Source: JAENVT01 sp031412355
Lineage (GTDB): Bacteria > Actinomycetota > Acidimicrobiia > Acidimicrobiales > Ilumatobacteraceae
Assembly: GCA_031412355.1 (NCBI GenBank)
Contig: JANOCR010000143.1
Coordinates: forward strand, 1 to 20,466
Direction of reading: 5' to 3'
DNA: 20,466 nucleotides
The notes under the pieces: generated by a model
Databases searched by the model: none
Seen by the model: the letters and a program-made list of their open reading frames with translations, nothing else
What the model was told of the DNA's origin: nothing
Shown here: piece after piece, positions 16,204-20,466 of the stretch
How the letters are laid out: each line of letters starts with the position of its first letter
Position numbering within the stretch: position 1 is the stretch's first letter
Program-made: the position numbers and the translations under genes

Positions 16204-17121
16204 GTGGGTAGCGGCCCGCGCATCCGCATCGGCTTTGCCCTCGGCACGCGTACACGCCTCAACGACCACGGCTTCGGAACCGTTGTCGATGCACTCGAAG
16301 GTCTTGGCTTCGACAGCTTGTGGCTCAGCGAACGAATCGGCGGCGATGCACCCGATCCACTCGTCGGTATGGCGTTTGCCGCCGGACGCACGACCAAGCT
16401 GAAGTTCGGGATGAGCGTCATGGTGTTGCCGGGCCGCAACCCCGTCGTGCTCGCCAAGGAACTGGCCACCTTGGACCGTCTGTCCAACGGCCGATTGCTG
16501 CCCGCCTTCGGGCTGGGCGTCGCCGATCCACACGAGCAGCAGGCGTTCGGCGTCGAGCGCGGGGCGCGCGCCAAGTTGTTCGACGAATCGCTCGCCGTGC
16601 TACGCGGTGCCTGGGCGCCGGGCACATTGACGCACCACGGCGACCACTTCGATTACGACGACCTGCGCGTCCTGCCAAAGCCGCTGCAGGAACACCTTGA
16701 TGTGTGGCTCGGCGGCATCGCTGCATCGGAGTTGCGGCGCGTGGCGCGCCTGGCCGACGGATGGCTGCCGAGTTTCGTGACTCCCGACGACGTGGCGCGC
16801 GGTCGCGAGACGATCGAGGCGGCGTTGGTCGAGCACGACCGCAGCATCGACGAAGACCACTATGGCGCGTTGATCCCGTACTCCCTGACCCCCGTACCTC
16901 AGTCGGTCATCGACGTGTTGGCAAAGCGTCGCCAGGACCTCACCGACCCGTCGGTGCTTGTGCAGCAGGGTTGGGACGCGCTGATGTCGACCATCGACAA
17001 GTTCGTCGCTGTGGGCACGAGCAAGTTCGTGATTCTGCCCATCGTCGAGCCGTCATCGCCGCTGCTGTGGGTGGAACATCTCGAGCAAGCCGCCCCGATC
17101 GTGCTGGCTCGGCAGTCCTGA
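16204..17121 (+). CDS. Luciferase-like (LLM class) flavin/F420-dependent oxidoreductase
   Basis: A 305-residue TIM-barrel oxidoreductase of the bacterial luciferase-like family. Visible family elements are IRIGFALGTRT at the N-terminus, LGFDSLWLSER, KLKFGMSVMVLPGRNPVVLAKELATLDRLSNGR (start and end of the cofactor-binding region), LGLGV-like FGLGVADPHEQQAFG and VWLGGIAASELRRVARLADGWLPSF. The closest type appears to be the probable F420-dependent group common in actinobacteria; FMN use cannot be excluded. GTG at 16204 is taken as the start because conserved sequence begins four residues later; the frame is open further upstream but lies inside the small membrane protein gene. No strong ribosome binding site, so coupling with the gene 14 bp upstream is possible. 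Substrate unknown. Confidence 0.88.
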   Translation: MGSGPRIRIGFALGTRTRLNDHGFGTVVDALEGLGFDSLWLSERIGGDAPDPLVGMAFAAGRTTKLKFGMSVMVLPGRNPVVLAKELATLDRLSNGRLLPAFGLGVADPHEQQAFGVERGARAKLFDESLAVLRGAWAPGTLTHHGDHFDYDDLRVLPKPLQEHLDVWLGGIAASELRRVARLADGWLPSFVTPDDVARGRETIEAALVEHDRSIDEDHYGALIPYSLTPVPQSVIDVLAKRRQDLTDPSVLVQQGWDALMSTIDKFVAVGTSKFVILPIVEPSSPLLWVEHLEQAAPIVLARQS

Positions 17122-17146
17122 GCCGCCCCGCGAGGCGCCCCTCGGC
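17122..17146 (+). terminator. Weak GC hairpin after the oxidoreductase gene
   Basis: CGAGG (17131-17135) pairs with CCTCG (17140-17144) around CGCC, with an alternative outer pairing GCCG/CGGC (17122-17125 with 17143-17146). It starts right after the stop codon. No T-run; tentative. Confidence 0.25.
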
Positions 17147-17230
17147 GACCGGATTCACATCGACCGATGAACGACCGCACACCGCCGGCGAGGCATGATC
17201 ACTGTTGACTTCGTGCCGAGAGGACAAGCC

Positions 17231-17740
17231 GTGCCCCCAGCGCAGCCGTTACCCGATGACCCCATTGATCTTGCTCATGCCAGCTGGCGAGGCCAAGGCT
17301 GGGCAGAAGCAGCCGACGGAATGGCCGTTGTCACCTCCATCATGCGCGTGCAACAAGTGCTGCTGGCGCGTGTCGAGACCATCCTCAGGCCGCTGGGGTT
17401 GACATTTGCGCGCTACGAAGTGTTGATGCTGCTGCGCTTCAGCCGCAAGGGATACCTGCCCGTCGGCAAGATCGGCGAGCGGTTGCAGGTGCACCCGGCC
17501 AGCGTCACCAATGCCGTGCAACGGCTCGAACAGGACGGTTTCGTCAGCAGAACGGCAAATCCGGTCGACGGTCGCAGTGTGCTCGCCGAGATCACGCCCC
17601 GCGGCAAGCGGCTGACCGAGGAAGCGTCGGCGAAGCTCAATGCCCACGTCTTTTCGATCGTACCGATCCCGCCCGCGGAGCAACGCGAGGTCTATTCGGT
17701 GCTGAAAGGCATGCGACGCGCCTTCGGAGATTTCCGCTGA
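17231..17740 (+). CDS. MarR family transcriptional regulator
   Basis: A 169-residue winged-helix regulator. The core runs from IMRVQQVLLARVETIL (dimer helix) through LTFARYEVLMLLRF and the DNA-recognition part KIGERLQVHPASVTNAVQRLEQDGFV to the wing RTANPVDGRSVLAEITPRGKRL, the standard MarR order; the DGR in the wing is the conserved tip. The GTG at 17231 has GAGAGGA six bases upstream and is preferred; an ATG at 17195 would add 12 residues but has a poorly spaced GAGG. The gene ends 38 bp before the acyl-CoA mutase large subunit on the same strand, so it may control that operon and sense an acyl-CoA or related carboxylic acid. This regulatory link is inference; no clear MarR palindrome is visible in the gap. 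Confidence 0.9.
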   Translation: MPPAQPLPDDPIDLAHASWRGQGWAEAADGMAVVTSIMRVQQVLLARVETILRPLGLTFARYEVLMLLRFSRKGYLPVGKIGERLQVHPASVTNAVQRLEQDGFVSRTANPVDGRSVLAEITPRGKRLTEEASAKLNAHVFSIVPIPPAEQREVYSVLKGMRRAFGDFR

Positions 17741-17766
17741 ACTACAACAATGCTTTGACTTCCAAA

Positions 17767-17778
17767 TAAACTGCTTGG
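17767..17778 (+). promoter_or_regulatory. Possible leaderless promoter -10 element before the mutase gene
   Basis: TAAACT (17767-17772) fits TANNNT and stands exactly 6 nt before the ATG at 17779; the short gap is unusually AT-rich for this DNA and has no Shine-Dalgarno sequence. TTGACT at 17755-17760 is too close to be its -35. Suggests the mutase genes can be transcribed separately from the MarR gene. Confidence 0.4.
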
Positions 17779-19419
17779 ATGCCCACCAATCGTGAGCTCT
17801 GGGAGCAGTCGTTTGCCGAGTCGCGGGTGCGCGACGTCGATTACATGACGATGTCGGGTATTCCGTTGGAGCCGGTATACGGACCCGACGACGGCTCCGG
17901 GGACTATCCGGGCCAGTATCCGTACACGCGTGGGCCGTATGCGTCGATGTATCGGTCGAAGATGTGGACGATGCGGATGTTCGCCGGTTTCGGCACGGCG
18001 GACGACACCAACTGGCGGTTCAAGGAGATCATCAAGTCCGGCGGCGATGGTTTGTCGACTGCGTTCGACATGCCGACGTTGTTGGGGATCGATTCTGATC
18101 ATCCGATGGCGCTGGGCGAGGTCGGGCGGTGTGGTGTGGCGGTCGACTCGTTGGCCGACATGGAAGACCTCTACGCGGGTATCGATCTCGACAAGACGAC
18201 AACGTCGATGACCATCAATTCGCCGGCCGCTGTGATCATGGCGATGTACGTCGCCCAGGCCGAGAAGGCGGGTGTGAATCGTGCTCGGCTCGGTGGCACG
18301 CTTCAGAACGACATCTTGAAGGAGTACCAGGCGCAGAAGGAGTTCGTGTTCCCGCCACGTCCGTCCATGCGATTGGTGCGCGACACGATCCGGTTCGCGG
18401 CGGAACAGATGCCGCGTTGGCATTCGATCTCGATCTCGGGCTACCACATTCGCGAGGCCGGATCGTCTGCGGTCGAGGAGTTGGCGTTCACGCTGGCCAA
18501 CGGCTTCGCATACGTCGAGTTGGCGATGCAGGCGGGGCTGCCGGTTGATTCGTTTGCGCCGCGGTTGTCGTTCTTCTTCAACGCTCATATCGACTTCTTC
18601 GAAGAGATCGCCAAGTACCGCGCTGCCCGGCGGATCTGGGCGCGCTGGTTGCACGATCGCTATGGCGCCAAGCTGGAGCGCTCGATGCAGTTGCGGTTCC
18701 ACACCCAGACCGCAGGTGTGTCGCTGACGGCGCAGCAGCCCGAGGTCAATATCGTGCGCACCGCGATCGAGGCGCTGGCTGGCGTCTTGGGTGGCACGCA
18801 GTCGCTGCACACCAACTCGATGGACGAGGCCATGGCTCTGCCGACCGAGCGAACCGCACGCATCGCTTTGCGCACGCAGCAGGTCATCGCCCACGAGACC
18901 AACGTCGCTCATGTCGCCGACCCGCTCGGCGGTTCGTGGTATGTCGAGCACCTCACCGACGAGGTCGAGCGCCAGGCTGAAGAGCTGTTCGCGTATCTCG
19001 ACGAGTTGGGTGGCGGCTCGATGCTCGAGGGCGCTATCAAAGGCATCGAAGACAACTGGTTCCAGGGCAAGATCGCCGACAGCGCCTACGACCTCGAGCG
19101 GCGGTTCAACACCGGCCGGCGGATCATCGTCGGGGTCAACGGATTCACCGAGGGCAGCGAGGAATCACAGATTCCGCTACTGCAGATCACCAACGAAGAC
19201 GAGACCCGCCAACTCAAGCGTCTCGAACAGGTGCGCCACACCCGCGACCAGGCAGCCGTCGATGCCGCCCTGCGACGTATCGAAGCCGAGGCCGCCGACC
19301 CGGAGGTCAACCTCATGCCCGGCTTGATCGACGCCGTCAGCGTCTACGCCACCCTCGGCGAAGTGATGGCTTCGCTGGGAACCGTGTTCGGCCGCCACGT
19401 CGAAGTGCCCACCATATGA
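17779..19419 (+). CDS. icmA: Acyl-CoA mutase large subunit, isobutyryl-CoA mutase type
   Basis: A 546-residue substrate-binding (TIM barrel) subunit of the methylmalonyl-CoA mutase family; it lacks the C-terminal B12 domain, which is encoded by the next gene. It carries out radical carbon-skeleton rearrangement of a CoA thioester. Family blocks: STAFDMPTLLGIDSDHP, MTINSPAAVIMAMY, GGTLQNDILKEY, ISISGYHIREAG (His223) and NVAHVADPLGGSWYVE. Substrate-determining positions, located by fixed spacing from His223, are Phe68 (in RMFAGFG) and Gln186 (in YQAQKEF). Methylmalonyl-CoA mutase has Tyr and Arg there; isobutyryl-CoA mutase has Phe and Gln. So isobutyryl-CoA/n-butyryl-CoA interconversion is the best guess, and automatic labels of methylmalonyl-CoA mutase would be misleading. 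No GTPase chaperone gene lies in the window. Codon use shifts along the gene (see findings). Confidence 0.9.
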   Translation: MPTNRELWEQSFAESRVRDVDYMTMSGIPLEPVYGPDDGSGDYPGQYPYTRGPYASMYRSKMWTMRMFAGFGTADDTNWRFKEIIKSGGDGLSTAFDMPTLLGIDSDHPMALGEVGRCGVAVDSLADMEDLYAGIDLDKTTTSMTINSPAAVIMAMYVAQAEKAGVNRARLGGTLQNDILKEYQAQKEFVFPPRPSMRLVRDTIRFAAEQMPRWHSISISGYHIREAGSSAVEELAFTLANGFAYVELAMQAGLPVDSFAPRLSFFFNAHIDFFEEIAKYRAARRIWARWLHDRYGAKLERSMQLRFHTQTAGVSLTAQQPEVNIVRTAIEALAGVLGGTQSLHTNSMDEAMALPTERTARIALRTQQVIAHETNVAHVADPLGGSWYVEHLTDEVERQAEELFAYLDELGGGSMLEGAIKGIEDNWFQGKIADSAYDLERRFNTGRRIIVGVNGFTEGSEESQIPLLQITNEDETRQLKRLEQVRHTRDQAAVDAALRRIEAEAADPEVNLMPGLIDAVSVYATLGEVMASLGTVFGRHVEVPTI

Positions 19420-19441
19420 TTCCGAACACGATGGCAATCTG

Positions 19442-19840
19442 ATGTCGCAGCGAATCCTCATCGCCAAAGTCGGCCTCGACGGCCACGACCGCGGCATCAA
19501 AGTCGTCGCCCGCATCCTGCGCGACGCCGGCTACGAGGTGATCTACACCGGCCTGTTCCAAACCCCGCAGACCGTTGCAGCAGCCGCCGTCGACGAAGAC
19601 GTCGACGCCATCGGCCTGTCGATGCTGTCCGGCGCACACATGACACTCGCTCCCCTGGTCGTCGCCGAAACACGCGCACGCGGCGTCGACATCCCGGTGA
19701 TCGTCGGCGGGATCGTGCCAGAACCCGACATCGCCAAACTCAAACAAGCCGGCATCGCCGCCGTTCTCACCCCCGGCGCAACGTCCGCCCAGATCGTCGC
19801 CGAAGTCGCTGCCGCGTTGGCCGCCGCTGCCAACGTGTGA
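19442..19840 (+). CDS. icmB: Cobalamin-binding small subunit of acyl-CoA mutase
   Basis: A 132-residue Rossmann-like B12-binding protein. The motif D13-x-H15-x-x-G18 in KVGLDGHDRG supplies the His that replaces the lower base of adenosylcobalamin; S60-x-L62 in GLSMLSGAHM and the GG pair (89-90) in VIVGGIVPEPD complete the classic set. Length equals that of small subunits of isobutyryl-CoA mutase and the C-terminal domain of methylmalonyl-CoA mutase. It starts 22 bp after the large subunit and is surely its partner, given the missing B12 domain there. No good ribosome binding site is visible before the ATG at 19442. Codons are almost all C-ending, more extreme than the start of the large subunit gene. 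Confidence 0.94.
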   Translation: MSQRILIAKVGLDGHDRGIKVVARILRDAGYEVIYTGLFQTPQTVAAAAVDEDVDAIGLSMLSGAHMTLAPLVVAETRARGVDIPVIVGGIVPEPDIAKLKQAGIAAVLTPGATSAQIVAEVAAALAAAANV

Positions 19841-19886
19841 GCGCACAAACCCTCCGCGCCCCTCAGGTCGCCAAGCACAGGGTGAG

Positions 19887-20400
19887 TCAGTCGAGGGTCG
19901 AGGGGTCAGCTAAGAGGTCGGCGATTGTCTTGCAGAAGGCCGCCGCCGGAGCACCGTCGATCACGCGGTGGTCCCAAGTGAGGCTGAGGGTGAGCCGTTT
20001 GGTCGTGCCGACCACGCCATCGACAACCGTGACGTCGTCGCGGAGACGGCCAACGCCAAGGATCGCCACGTTCGGCGGGTTGATGACAGGCGTGAAGGCA
20101 TCGACCCCGAACATCCCCAGCGCACTCACCGAGAGCGTGCCGCCTTCCAGTTCGTCGAGTTTCAACGATCCTGTGCGGGCCGCGTCGGCCAGACGCGTGG
20201 TCTCGCCGGGCCCGATCAGCCACGACAGCAGTCATGTCGGCATCCATCCCGAGCGTCAGTTGAGCCATCTGGCGCAGTGAGGCGTGCATGCGCTTGGCGA
20301 TGGTGGCGCGCATTCCCGACATGCGGATCATGCGGGTCGGCGGCTGCGACGCCGGCGCCAGTTCAGGAGGCGGCTGCTCGACCGCCGGTGCCGGGGATCC
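19887..20400 (-). pseudogene. 2-oxoacid dehydrogenase E2 acyltransferase, internal deletion and frameshift
   Basis: Two parts of one E2 gene lie in different frames. The N-terminal part (about 20400 to 20222) has an Ala/Pro-rich linker (PAPAVEQPPPELAPAS) and the start of the catalytic domain, MRATIAKRMHASLRQMAQLTLGMDADMTAV. The C-terminal part (about 20210 to 19887) continues with ETTRLADAARTGSLKLDELEGG, GMFGVDAFTPVINPP and the active-site DHRVIDG (19956-19976; catalytic His and Asp present). Intact E2 catalytic domains have roughly 80 or more residues between these parts, including substrate-binding segments, which are absent here. The enzyme would move acyl groups from lipoyl-Lys to CoA in a pyruvate or branched-chain 2-oxoacid dehydrogenase complex. 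Lipoyl and E1/E3-binding domains are not seen. Either a decayed gene or a sequencing/assembly error; convergent with the mutase operon. Confidence 0.75.
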
Positions 20401-20466
20401 GCCGAACGCCGTGGGGCACCAACATCCCCATCGAGCGCCGTGTCGCGGCCGAGCGCGAGACCAACG
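20388..20466 (+). other. Unassigned open stretch at the right edge, coding-like on the plus strand
   Basis: From about 20403 the plus strand reads RTPWGTNIPIERRVAAERE in a frame with 19 of 21 codons ending in G or C, open to the window end; a GTG at 20388 is a possible start, with AGGAGG (20366-20371) about 16 nt before it. On the minus strand the E2 frame becomes Trp/Cys/Arg-rich here and stops resembling E2. Too short to name. Confidence 0.2.

Noticed and set aside
17762..17778. CCAA-N9-TTGG before the mutase gene as a MarR operator
   Set aside because: Arms of only 4 bp; too weak to claim as a binding site.
20395..20400. GGATCC at the point where E2 similarity ends, as a sign of a cloning junction
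   Set aside because: The same hexamer occurs elsewhere in the window (for example near 4346 and 7659) and is expected by chance; it cannot be used as evidence by itself.

Overview
The window is high-GC DNA with strongly G/C-ending codons, short intergenic gaps and many GTG starts. Gene content (an F420-type luciferase-like oxidoreductase, a split B12-dependent acyl-CoA mutase, DUF2752, lipoproteins with Thr/Pro-rich linkers) suggests an actinobacterium, possibly Acidimicrobiia. That placement is inference from style and content; no rRNA or tRNA gene is visible to confirm it. No CRISPR array, insertion sequence, phage gene or toxin-antitoxin pair was recognised.

Layout. (1) 1-4516, plus strand: five translationally overlapping genes (sugar nucleotide epimerase/dehydratase, cut by the window edge; DegT-type sugar aminotransferase; family 2 glycosyltransferase of the polyprenyl-phosphate type; SAM methyltransferase; multi-pass GT-C-like membrane protein). 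Together they look like a cassette that makes an amino sugar, loads a sugar on a lipid carrier and transfers it outside the membrane. (2) 4526-6172: a full-length class I iron-sulfur fumarase 9 bp behind the cassette, closed by a hairpin. (3) 6254-8384: an ABC-F protein diverging from a small DUF2752 membrane protein. (4) 8387-11689, minus strand: aldo/keto reductase, SGNH lipoprotein, MscL and an M23 lipoprotein, an envelope-flavoured group. (5) 11727-12908: a secreted lipoprotein of unknown role, divergent from the M23 gene and convergent with an MFS transporter across a perfect inverted repeat. (6) 12944-17121: MFS transporter, amidase, a small putative membrane protein and an F420-type oxidoreductase. 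(7) 17231-20466: a MarR regulator, large and small subunits of a split acyl-CoA mutase, and, convergent to them, a damaged acyltransferase (E2) gene of a 2-oxoacid dehydrogenase complex.

Most informative points. The mutase large subunit is usually called methylmalonyl-CoA mutase, but it carries Phe68 and Gln186 where methylmalonyl-CoA mutase has Tyr and Arg, which is the isobutyryl-CoA mutase signature. A 2-oxoacid dehydrogenase E2 next door fits a valine/isobutyryl-CoA theme. The E2 gene has lost a large internal piece with a frame change, and the last ~65 bases no longer look like E2, so the right end is either a pseudogene or a misassembly. The epimerase has Asn in place of the catalytic Tyr of the YxxxK motif. 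No wholly new system could be demonstrated; the glycan cassette is the best candidate for undescribed chemistry.
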